A program made the translations under genes and the position numbers. A stretch of DNA of 13,928 nt, from assembly GCA_900751785.1 (NCBI GenBank), contig CAADSM010000169.1:1-13928 (forward strand), written 5' to 3'. The DNA comes from Lachnospiraceae bacterium (lineage in GTDB: Bacteria; Bacillota; Clostridia; Lachnospirales; Lachnospiraceae). Shown piece after piece: positions 1 through 4,553 of this stretch (position 1 is the stretch's first letter; every line of letters begins with the position of its first letter). Below the pieces are notes generated by a model. That model saw only the letters and a program-made list of their open reading frames with translations. It was not told the DNA's origin and made no database searches.

Positions 1-24
1 AAAAACACGGGGAAGGTTTCCCCG
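1..24 (-). terminator. Intrinsic terminator after the tyrosine recombinase gene
   Basis: Read on the minus strand, a 7-bp GC-rich stem (CGGGGAA / TTCCCCG, loop ACC, plus positions 8-24) is followed by TGTTTTT. The recombinase stop codon (25-27) abuts the base of the stem. This is a typical rho-independent terminator that closes the recombinase transcription unit. Confidence 0.85.
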
Positions 25-1131
25 CTATCCTCCCCGCAGCTTCCCGGCGCCGGCTGCCTGCCTGCGCCGATTCTCATCGATCGCAGCATAGTGCTTCTTT
101 GTCGTATTCACGTCCTTATGGCCGAGTACGTCAGCGACAAGATAAATATCCCCTGTCTCCTTGTAGAGCGCGGTACCGTATGTACTGCGGAGCTTGTGGG
201 GAGTGATCTTTTTATTCGGCGTGACTTCCCTGGCATATTTCTTCACCATATTTTCCACTGCCTGCACGCCCATCCGTTTCCTGCGGGTGGAGAGGAAGAG
301 GGCGTTCTCATTTCCAGGAAGCGGGATCGTCGTTTTCCTTGTTGTATAGAGATAAGTCTTCAGTGCATTTTCAACCTCTTCTCCAAAATAGACGACCATT
401 TCATTCCCGCCTTTTCGCGTCACCTTGATCCCGTTGTTCTTGAAATCCACATCCTGTATATCAAGGCCCACACACTCGGAAACACGGATTCCCGTCCCGA
501 GCAGAAGAGTAAGGATCGCCAGATCACGGTTCTTCGTCTTCTCATAATAAGCTTTCCTCTGACCGGTCAGATTGTCCCCGCCGTGGTCCACATAGTCAAG
601 AAGCTGCGCAACTTCATCCGCATCCAAACGTATGATCGCCTTTTCATGGAGCTTCGGCATATCCACAAGAAGCGTCGGATTCTTCGATATGGTCTGCCGC
701 TTGAAAAAATAGCCGTAAAAGCTCCGGAGAGCCGACATCTTCCTTGCGAGGCCTTTCTCCGTGTTCGTGATCTGTCTGTCGTCATTTTCGTAGACCTTCA
801 GATATTCCTGGTATTCCTCGATATCGACCGGTTCCAGGCGCTCCAGGTCTTGAACGGTAAACTGATCCGCTGTGTAATCCTTATAGACCGGATTATTATC
901 CATAAGGAAATGAAAAAAGACCCGGATATCATACGCGTAAGAAATCCTTGTCCTTGCAGATGTAGTCGGCTCGATCGCGCGGAAATAATCCTTCGCGAAA
1001 GGCGGCAGCGTTTTCAGGATCTCCCTGAGTCTCAATGTGTTGTCAATGTATTCCTGCTCGTGATACGTCTTTGTTTCAGACGGTGCAGTCTGCATGTTAG
1101 ACAAATTCTTATCTGTCATACGTGTATCCAT
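25..1131 (-). CDS. Tyrosine recombinase, XerS-like
   Basis: This 368-residue protein is a site-specific tyrosine recombinase that cuts and rejoins DNA through a 3'-phosphotyrosine. It has an N-terminal SAM-like core-binding domain (about residues 44-145) and a C-terminal catalytic domain (about 168-355). The full catalytic set is visible: R216 in GTGIRVSE, K240 in TRKGGNE, H312 and R315 in HKLRSTYG, H338 in LGHKDV and nucleophile Y348 in KHYAAID. Its length and the long segment between domains resemble single-recombinase XerS proteins (about 356 residues) more than XerC/XerD (about 300). That would suggest chromosome dimer resolution, but no dif-like site was identified, so an integrase-like or SOS-linked role remains possible. 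The chosen ATG has GGGAG about 10 bases upstream. The gene lies downstream of yneA, separated from it by an IS110 element, and has a candidate promoter of its own at 1182-1210. Confidence 0.88.
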   Translation of the reverse strand: MDTRMTDKNLSNMQTAPSETKTYHEQEYIDNTLRLREILKTLPPFAKDYFRAIEPTTSARTRISYAYDIRVFFHFLMDNNPVYKDYTADQFTVQDLERLEPVDIEEYQEYLKVYENDDRQITNTEKGLARKMSALRSFYGYFFKRQTISKNPTLLVDMPKLHEKAIIRLDADEVAQLLDYVDHGGDNLTGQRKAYYEKTKNRDLAILTLLLGTGIRVSECVGLDIQDVDFKNNGIKVTRKGGNEMVVYFGEEVENALKTYLYTTRKTTIPLPGNENALFLSTRRKRMGVQAVENMVKKYAREVTPNKKITPHKLRSTYGTALYKETGDIYLVADVLGHKDVNTTKKHYAAIDENRRRQAAGAGKLRGG

Positions 1132-1155
1132 AAATATCAGCTCCCTTAGTTTCGC

Positions 1156-1163
1156 TCATTTAT
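1156..1163. repeat. 8-bp direct repeat, candidate right end of the IS110 element
   Basis: The plus-strand octamer TCATTTAT is found here and again at 2692-2699, bracketing the transposase and its upstream noncoding segment. IS110 elements lack terminal inverted repeats and normally leave only a short repeated core, so the true core is probably a sub-part such as AT. The end assignment is inferred and could be off by some tens of bases. Confidence 0.4.
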
Positions 1164-1175
1164 ACGTAAAACCCT

Positions 1176-2468
1176 TTATAAAGTATACCAGATTCCGTTG
1201 TTTCCGTCTATATCTTTTGGAAAAATCAGTATTTGTCGTATAGATTGAAATCTCTCCCAGCCAAGTGCTTTTAGCTTTTTCAAATAGGCATTGATCTTAC
1301 GTTCCTTGTTAAACTGGTTATAATATTCAGCCCCAAGATCCTTGAAAATAACCCCATCCTTAAGGATATGGTATATCGCTATGAGCATGGAATGGGCAAC
1401 TGCAACATATGCCCGTTTCTTTCCTCGATGGGCACTGATCCTCATAAACTGTGCGTAAAAATATGATTTTTTGTTCTTTACAGCACTATGTGCGCAAGTG
1501 ATCAATGTGGTCCGCAAGAGGGTATTTCCTTTCCGGGTTTTCCCTGATTTTCGCTTTTTAGCGCTTTCATTATCACCTGGACATAGCCCTGCCCAGGAAG
1601 ATATATGCCGGTCGGAAGGAAAACGGTCCATGTCCGTTCCGATAACGGAAATGATAGCCTGGGCACTGGTATTACCGATTCCGGTTACATCTTGGATTGC
1701 CTTTGAAGCCTGCTTTTCTTCCGGCTTCATAAAATTATCAATCTCTTCATCCAGATTTTTTATATGAATGTTGAGTTCGTCCAGATGGGTAAGAAGTTCT
1801 TTCATCATCCGGCGCTGAAGCGGAGTCATCACACCGTTCAGGTCATCGATGATCTGTTCCTTTGTGGCTTTGAGATTATGAGCGATGACTTTCTGCTCAT
1901 ACATTTCGTCATATTTTGCACTGTCAATGGTTTCTCCTGTAAGAAGATATTCCAGAATGTTGCGTGCGCTTTTACCATTGATGTCTCTGACCGTACCTGA
2001 AAGCTTGATGTTTGCGCCTTCCAGCATTTTCTGGAGACGGTTCAGTTCCCGGGTGCGTTCACCAACAAGACTTTTCCGGTAAAGGACCAATTCCCTCAGT
2101 TCACGTTGATCCTTATCCGGAATAAAACTGGGCTGGAGCAGTCCATGCTGAAGGAGATCGGCAATCCATTCCGCATCTTTTACATCCGTCTTCCGCCCCG
2201 GAACTGCTTTCATATGGTGGGCATTTACCACCATGGCTTTAAGGTCAGAAGATTCAAGGATGTTATACAGAGGCTTCCAATAAGAGGCAGTGCTTTCCAT
2301 GGCAGCCATCTCACAGCCGCCTGCTTTGAGCCAGTCAGCCAGTTCAAGAAGTTCTCTGGTTGTTGCACCGAACTCACGCACTTCCTGCTGATTGCCTTTT
2401 CTGAAACAGGCTACGATGAGTTTTTTGTGCACATCAATACCACAACATTTGTCGTAAATTTTATCCAT
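1176..2468 (-). CDS. IS110-family transposase (RNA-guided DEDD recombinase)
   Basis: This 430-residue protein is an IS110 recombinase, which inserts and excises its element using a bridge RNA. The N-terminal RuvC-like domain shows the tetrad D12 (GIDVHKK), E58 (AMESTASYW), D95 and D98 (KTDVKDAEW). A central helical or coiled-coil segment spans about residues 120-250. The C-terminal Transposase_20 domain contains the helix-hairpin-helix-like stretch at about 259-278 (VTGIGNTSA). It also has the likely catalytic serine S302 in NESAKKRKSGK, equivalent to S241 of IS621. All catalytic residues are present, so it is probably active. The start at 2468 was chosen because GGAGGTG lies 7 bases upstream; the frame runs 17 codons further upstream without a ribosome binding site. 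The last 25 or so residues after LKALGWE are unlike what I recall of the family, and the frame ends inside a promoter-like sequence. The start codon sits in a hairpin (2453-2495). Confidence 0.93.
   Translation of the reverse strand: MDKIYDKCCGIDVHKKLIVACFRKGNQQEVREFGATTRELLELADWLKAGGCEMAAMESTASYWKPLYNILESSDLKAMVVNAHHMKAVPGRKTDVKDAEWIADLLQHGLLQPSFIPDKDQRELRELVLYRKSLVGERTRELNRLQKMLEGANIKLSGTVRDINGKSARNILEYLLTGETIDSAKYDEMYEQKVIAHNLKATKEQIIDDLNGVMTPLQRRMMKELLTHLDELNIHIKNLDEEIDNFMKPEEKQASKAIQDVTGIGNTSAQAIISVIGTDMDRFPSDRHISSWAGLCPGDNESAKKRKSGKTRKGNTLLRTTLITCAHSAVKNKKSYFYAQFMRISAHRGKKRAYVAVAHSMLIAIYHILKDGVIFKDLGAEYYNQFNKERKINAYLKKLKALGWERFQSIRQILIFPKDIDGNNGIWYTL
1182..1210 (-). promoter_or_regulatory. 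Candidate promoter for the tyrosine recombinase
   Basis: On the minus strand TAGACG and TATACT are separated by exactly 17 bases. TG precedes the -10 box by no gap (TGGTATACT), so it is close to an extended -10. The start would lie near 1175, about 45 bases before the recombinase ATG. The -10 overlaps the last codons of the transposase frame (W-Y-T-L-stop). If the IS ends at about 1156-1163, this promoter is carried by the IS right end and points outward. Confidence 0.55.
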
Positions 2469-2495
2469 AATGGCACCTCCATGGATGAATTTACG
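2453..2495 (-). promoter_or_regulatory. Hairpin enclosing the transposase ribosome binding site and start codon
   Basis: On the minus strand CGTAAATT (plus 2488-2495) pairs perfectly with AATTTACG (plus 2453-2460), which is already in the coding region. Inside this, ATCCAT (plus 2481-2486) pairs with ATGGAT (plus 2463-2468), which contains the start codon. The apical loop holds the GGAGG. The fold would hide the initiation codon and expose only the Shine-Dalgarno sequence. It could limit transposase translation or be the 3' (donor-side) domain of the bridge RNA. Confidence 0.6.
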
Positions 2496-2635
2496 GCATG
2501 GTACTCTGTCTGTTATCATTTTACTGTACGTCCTTCTGCCGCAAGCGGCTGGACAGATGGTGGTGCAAATGAGAGTACCTGAAATCAGTTTAGATTGCGG
2601 GCTACAGGCCCAAAATAAACACGATCTTTGCCGTT
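2496..2635 (-). ncRNA. Candidate IS110 bridge RNA (core part)
   Basis: A noncoding stretch between an internal SigA-type promoter (2642-2670) and the transposase start folds as expected of an IS110 guide RNA. From the 5' end there is first a small stem-loop, GGGC-CTGTA-GCCC (plus 2599-2611). Next is a long-range 8-bp stem, GGTACTCT (plus 2572-2579) with AGAGTACC (plus 2500-2507). Within it lies an internal loop with unpaired arms on both sides. The apex is a hairpin of GCCG-CTTG-CGGC (plus 2538-2549), flanked by short TCC/GGA and CTG/CAG pairings. The 5' arm of the loop contains GCACCACCAT (plus 2557-2566), which is repeated exactly just outside the presumed left end (2698-2707), as a left target guide would be. 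The 3' end is unknown and may extend through 2453. The donor-binding loop was not resolved. Confidence 0.6.
2557..2595 (-). repeat. Imperfect repeat, internal copy in the candidate bridge RNA
   Basis: About 39 bases here resemble 2698-2735. On the minus strand both begin with ATCTAAAC, carry CTCA(T/C)TTG about 13 bases later and end with CACCACCAT. The middle portion differs and there are small indels. The CACCACCAT end is the candidate target guide; the shared ATCTAAAC is not explained by guide pairing. Confidence 0.6.
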
Positions 2636-2662
2636 AACTATAGTATAGGCAGTGGCAAAGAT
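2624..2662. repeat. Inverted repeat spanning the IS promoter -10 region
   Basis: ATCTTTGCC (2624-2632) and GGCAAAGAT (2654-2662) are perfect 9-base inverted copies, 21 bases apart. The -10 box lies between the arms, one arm sits in the -35/-10 spacer and the other in the expected early transcript. It could be an operator for the transposase, or a structure formed only when the element is read through from outside. Function is inferred only. Confidence 0.6.
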
Positions 2663-2670
2663 AAATTCAA
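2642..2670 (-). promoter_or_regulatory. IS110 internal promoter for bridge RNA and transposase
   Basis: On the minus strand TTGAAT and TATACT are separated by exactly 17 bases, a good SigA-type promoter. The predicted start is near 2635. It lies in the noncoding left end, about 165 bases before the transposase start, where a bridge RNA promoter is expected. Confidence 0.75.
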
Positions 2671-2691
2671 TAACCGCCTGTCATCATGGTT

Positions 2692-2699
2692 TCATTTAT
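2692..2699. repeat. 8-bp direct repeat, candidate left end of the IS110 element
   Basis: This is the second copy of TCATTTAT (plus strand), matching 1156-1163. It overlaps the end of the guide-like 10-mer 2698-2707, so the crossover core would be the AT at 2698-2699 (minus-strand AT). Placement is inferred. Confidence 0.4.
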
Positions 2700-2735
2700 G
2701 GTGGTGCCAAGTGAGCGAGGCATGAGGGTTTAGAT
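2698..2735 (-). repeat. Imperfect repeat, external copy next to the IS left end
   Basis: This is the counterpart of the repeat at 2557-2595, with minus-strand GCACCACCAT at its end (2698-2707) and ATCTAAAC at its start (2728-2735). If the IS boundary is right, this copy is host DNA and its end is the left half of the insertion target recognised by the RNA. Confidence 0.55.
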
Positions 2736-2785
2736 AGAAAAAGCAGACCGGACCGGAAGATTCTTTCTCTTCCCGGTCCGGTCTG
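2731..2785 (-). terminator. Intrinsic terminator downstream of yneA
   Basis: A perfect 13-bp GC-rich stem (CAGACCGGACCGG at 2744-2756 with CCGGTCCGGTCTG at 2773-2785) has a 16-base loop. On the minus strand it is followed by GCTTTTTCTAT, a typical T-run. It closes the yneA transcript before the IS element. Between it and the yneA stop, 2800-2827 holds a second, AT-rich near-palindrome (TATCAATACAT / ATGTATATTGATA) of unknown role. Confidence 0.88.
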
Positions 2786-2838
2786 AAGGAGTGTATATAT
2801 ATCAATACATAGGGATGTATATTGATACCTCATTTATT

Positions 2839-3168
2839 CTATTTTTTGAACTCTGTATCGTTATATGCAATGATCAGATACTGGCCTGCCTCGATGTCGT
2901 CTGACTCAAGTGCGTTCATATCTTTGAGCGCCTCGACGTACTCCGGTATAGAATCGTATTCTGACGTCATCGTTTCTTCGGCGATGTCCCACAGCGTATC
3001 GCCCGGCTGAATCTCAATGCTCTTATAATACTTATAAACTGTCTGATCTGACGGATTGCTTTCATGTGCCGAAACAAAGAATACTCCGAATGACATGCAT
3101 CCGATCAATGCGATGATCAATCCTATAAAGATAACCCTGACTCTTTTTTTCAATCTTCTCCGTTTCAT
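2839..3168 (-). CDS. yneA: YneA-like SOS cell-division inhibitor, membrane-anchored LysM protein
   Basis: This 109-residue protein has a basic N-terminus (MKRRRLKKRVR), one hydrophobic membrane segment (about 12-33) and an extracellular LysM domain (about 49-101, with PGDTLWDIAEE and AGQYLIIAY). The architecture and length match Bacillus subtilis YneA (about 105 residues), which delays division by acting at the septum after DNA damage. The assignment rests on layout plus context: it is divergent from lexA, and the shared intergenic region carries several LexA-type boxes, as in the Bacillus lexA-yneA locus. The start has AAGGA immediately upstream, a rather tight spacing after a G-rich run. 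The gene has its own consensus promoter at 3284-3312 and a strong terminator at 2731-2785. Sequence identity outside LysM cannot be judged here, so a generic LysM membrane protein is the alternative. Confidence 0.82.
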   Translation of the reverse strand: MKRRRLKKRVRVIFIGLIIALIGCMSFGVFFVSAHESNPSDQTVYKYYKSIEIQPGDTLWDIAEETMTSEYDSIPEYVEALKDMNALESDDIEAGQYLIIAYNDTEFKK

Positions 3169-3227
3169 ATCCTTATACCCCCGATACAGTAAATTATAGT
3201 CTGATCCAGTCCGTTCACCAACTTGTA

Positions 3228-3244
3228 TGCAAGTATACCTTGCA
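3228..3244. repeat. Palindrome in the yneA leader
   Basis: TGCAAG-TATAC-CTTGCA is a perfect 6-bp inverted repeat with a 5-base centre. It lies about 60 bases before the yneA start, inside the expected 5' untranslated region. It does not match the LexA box. It may be a small RNA hairpin or a binding site for another regulator. Confidence 0.6.
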
Positions 3245-3261
3245 AGGCGTTTTAAGCAAAC

Positions 3262-3275
3262 CGAACTGTTGTTCT
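3262..3275. promoter_or_regulatory. LexA box 1 (perfect GAAC-N4-GTTC core)
   Basis: CGAACTGTTGTTCT contains an exact GAAC-TGTT-GTTC core at 3263-3274, the Gram-positive LexA consensus. It lies about 10 bases downstream of the yneA -10 box, where a bound repressor would block transcription. Confidence 0.8.
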
Positions 3276-3283
3276 GTATTTAC

Positions 3284-3312
3284 AGTATAGTATACGAACG
3301 CGTGTTTGTCAA
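3284..3312 (-). promoter_or_regulatory. yneA promoter, consensus SigA type
   Basis: On the minus strand TTGACA and TATACT are separated by 17 bases. A LexA box fills the spacer and another lies just downstream, so the promoter should be tightly LexA-repressed. A second, weaker possibility is TTGGTG-17-TATAAT, with its -10 near 3195-3200. Confidence 0.85.
3295..3308. promoter_or_regulatory. LexA box 2
   Basis: CGAACGCGTGTTTG matches CGAAC-N4-GTTCG with one change in the right half. It lies between the -35 and -10 boxes of the yneA promoter. Confidence 0.75.
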
Positions 3313-3331
3313 CAGATTTTCCTCAAAAAAT

Positions 3332-3345
3332 CGAACATATTTTCG
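3332..3345. promoter_or_regulatory. LexA box 3
   Basis: CGAACATATTTTCG has an intact left half-site and a one-base change in the right half (TTTC for GTTC). It sits upstream of the lexA promoter and abuts box 4. Confidence 0.65.
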
Positions 3346-3358
3346 CAACAAATGTTTG
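3346..3358. promoter_or_regulatory. LexA box 4
   Basis: CAACAAATGTTTG matches the LexA dyad with one change in each half. It overlaps the -35 region of lexA and lies directly beside box 3, suggesting side-by-side binding and autoregulation. Confidence 0.6.
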
Positions 3359-3391
3359 ATTTTTGAAAACCCCTGTGTTAGTATATTATTA
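3356..3391 (+). promoter_or_regulatory. lexA promoter region
   Basis: TTGATT/TTGAAA lie at 3356-3368 and an AT-rich -10 region (TATATTATTA) at 3382-3391. The spacing of individual boxes is not ideal, so the exact promoter is uncertain. The region overlaps LexA box 4, and a GGAGGA ribosome binding site follows at 3411-3416. Confidence 0.55.
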
Positions 3392-3420
3392 TCATAGTTA
3401 AGTAAAGTTCGGAGGATATT

Positions 3421-4038
3421 ATGGCGCAGGGCAAAATAAGTAAGAAACAGCTGGAAATTCTTGAATATATCAAGTCTCAGATACTGGAGCGCGGCTTTCC
3501 GCCCGCAGTCCGCGAGATCTGTGAAGCGGTGAATTTAAAGTCTACCTCTTCTGTGCACTCTCATCTCGAGACACTGGAGAAAAACGGATATATCCGACGG
3601 GATCCCACAAAGCCGAGAGCGATCGAGATCCTGGACGACAGCTTCAATCTGACCCGCAGAGAGATGGTGAATGTTCCGATCGTAGGCCAGGTTGCGGCAG
3701 GCGAACCGATACTGGCTCAGGAGAACATAGAGAACTACTTCCCTATCCCGACGGAATTTATGCCGAACAATCAGACATTTCTCCTGAAGGTCAAGGGAGA
3801 AAGCATGATCAACGCCGGTATCCTTGACGGAGACATGGTCCTTGTTGAGCAGGCTTCTACCGCATCGAACGGCGATATGGTTGTAGCGCTGATCGAAGAT
3901 GGAGCTACGGTAAAGACTTTTTATAAGGAGGAGGGAATCTTCCGCCTTCAGCCGGAAAACGATTCTATGGATCCCATCATTGTCAGCGAAGTAACTATCC
4001 TCGGAAAAGTGATCGGAGTATTCCGTTTTTTTAAGTGA
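3421..4038 (+). CDS. lexA: LexA repressor, SOS master regulator
   Basis: This 205-residue protein is a complete LexA. The N-terminal winged helix-turn-helix (about residues 8-70, recognition helix around [12 protein letters not shown]) binds SOS boxes. The linker and C-terminal S24 peptidase domain show the A93-G94 cleavage site (VAAGEP), nucleophile S128 (KGESM) and general base K165 (ATVKTFY). When RecA filaments form on single-stranded DNA, LexA cleaves itself and derepresses its targets. It is the only plus-strand gene in the window, divergent from yneA. Four LexA-like boxes lie in the shared intergenic region, so both genes should be LexA-controlled. The start follows GGAGGA at good spacing. 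A strong terminator follows at 4111-4153. Confidence 0.97.
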   Translation: MAQGKISKKQLEILEYIKSQILERGFPPAVREICEAVNLKSTSSVHSHLETLEKNGYIRRDPTKPRAIEILDDSFNLTRREMVNVPIVGQVAAGEPILAQENIENYFPIPTEFMPNNQTFLLKVKGESMINAGILDGDMVLVEQASTASNGDMVVALIEDGATVKTFYKEEGIFRLQPENDSMDPIIVSEVTILGKVIGVFRFFK

Positions 4039-4110
4039 TGATTCAGCCTGACGCCCTGGAAGCGGCTTTACAGTAACGCTCTGGGCGGCAGCGGATAAAG
4101 CATGAAACAC

Positions 4111-4160
4111 AAACGGGACTGAATGGAGTTTCATCTCCTCTTCAGTCCCGTTTCTTTGTC
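4111..4160 (+). terminator. Terminator of lexA, shared with the convergent rsfS operon
   Basis: A 13-bp stem (AAACGGGACTGAA at 4111-4123 with TTCAGTCCCGTTT at 4141-4153) is followed on the plus strand by CTTTGTCC and further T-rich sequence. On the minus strand it is followed by GTGTTTC. It lies between two convergent units and probably works in both directions. Confidence 0.8.
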
Positions 4161-4192
4161 CTTTGTTTTTCTCCCGGTCAAAAAGGGTTCTT

Positions 4193-4552
4193 TTACAGAT
4201 CCTCAATCCGGATATCCCTTCCATCCTTCCAGATCCTCTCAAGATCATAGAAGAGACGGTTTTGCTTATCAAATACATGTACAATGATATCACCGAAGTC
4301 GAGCAGCACCCAGCTCGCTGAGGCCTGTCCTTCTCTCTGCTTCAGCTCGAAGCCTGCCTTGTGGAGCTCTTCCTCCACGTTGTCGACAAGTGCATTCACC
4401 TGACTGTCACTGCTTCCGTTGGCTATGATAAAATAGTCCGCGAGAACAGAGATCCCTGTGATATCGATGATCTTGATGTCTTCTCCTTTTTTGTCGCTCA
4501 AAGCATGATAGGCGATCTTCGCCATCTCTTTTGACTGGTTTGCCTGATCCAT
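4193..4552 (-). CDS. rsfS: Ribosome silencing factor RsfS
   Basis: This 119-residue protein of the RsfS/Iojap (DUF143) family binds L14 on the large subunit and blocks subunit joining when nutrients are scarce. Family signature stretches are visible: DIKIIDITGISVLADYFIIA, a NGSSDSQVNAL segment, and WVLLDFGDIIVHVFD near the C-terminus. The length is typical (105-120). It is the last gene of the obgE-yhbY-nadD-yqeK-rsfS run and nearly touches yqeK. Its AAGGAGGG ribosome binding site overlaps the end of yqeK, so translation may be coupled. It ends just before the terminator shared with lexA. Confidence 0.95.
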   Translation of the reverse strand: MDQANQSKEMAKIAYHALSDKKGEDIKIIDITGISVLADYFIIANGSSDSQVNALVDNVEEELHKAGFELKQREGQASASWVLLDFGDIIVHVFDKQNRLFYDLERIWKDGRDIRIEDL

Positions 4553-4553
4553 A

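Larger units (their letters stand above)
1164..2699 (-). mobile_element. IS110-family insertion sequence, about 1.54 kb, ends provisional
   Basis: The element consists of one DEDD transposase gene preceded by about 230 bases of noncoding DNA with a promoter and a structured RNA region. This is the layout of the IS110 subgroup, where the guide RNA lies upstream of the transposase. The ends were placed using the 8-bp repeat at 1156-1163 and 2692-2699, and using the guide-like 10-mer match that stops at 2698. No terminal inverted repeats were seen, as expected for the family. The element sits between the terminator of yneA and the coding start of the tyrosine recombinase and disrupts neither gene. 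The gene content is certain; the exact ends are inference. Confidence 0.7.

Noticed and set aside
91..1149. Long plus-strand open frame (352 codons) opposite the tyrosine recombinase
   Set aside because: It is antisense to a gene with a complete catalytic motif set, shows no family motifs and has an odd composition; it is a shadow frame.
2469..2519. In-frame upstream extension of the transposase
   Set aside because: There is no ribosome binding site for it and it runs through the RNA hairpin stem; the ATG at 2468 has a GGAGGTG site and the family N-terminus.
2106..2582. Plus-strand open frame overlapping the transposase start and the noncoding IS end
   Set aside because: Antisense to conserved DEDD residues and to the structured RNA; no supporting motif.
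2557..2735. The 38-39-base imperfect repeats as target-site duplications
   Set aside because: They are too long and too diverged, and one copy is inside the element; IS110 elements do not make long duplications.
25..4038. Recombinase plus IS110 plus lexA as a prophage or integrative element end
   Set aside because: No phage, conjugation or tRNA attachment features are seen, and lexA/yneA are normal chromosomal genes; an ordinary IS insertion explains the region.
3535..4293. Minus-strand open frame of 252 codons across lexA and the lexA-rsfS gap
   Set aside because: It runs through the lexA gene and the shared terminator hairpin and ends in rsfS; no ribosome binding site or recognisable protein features.
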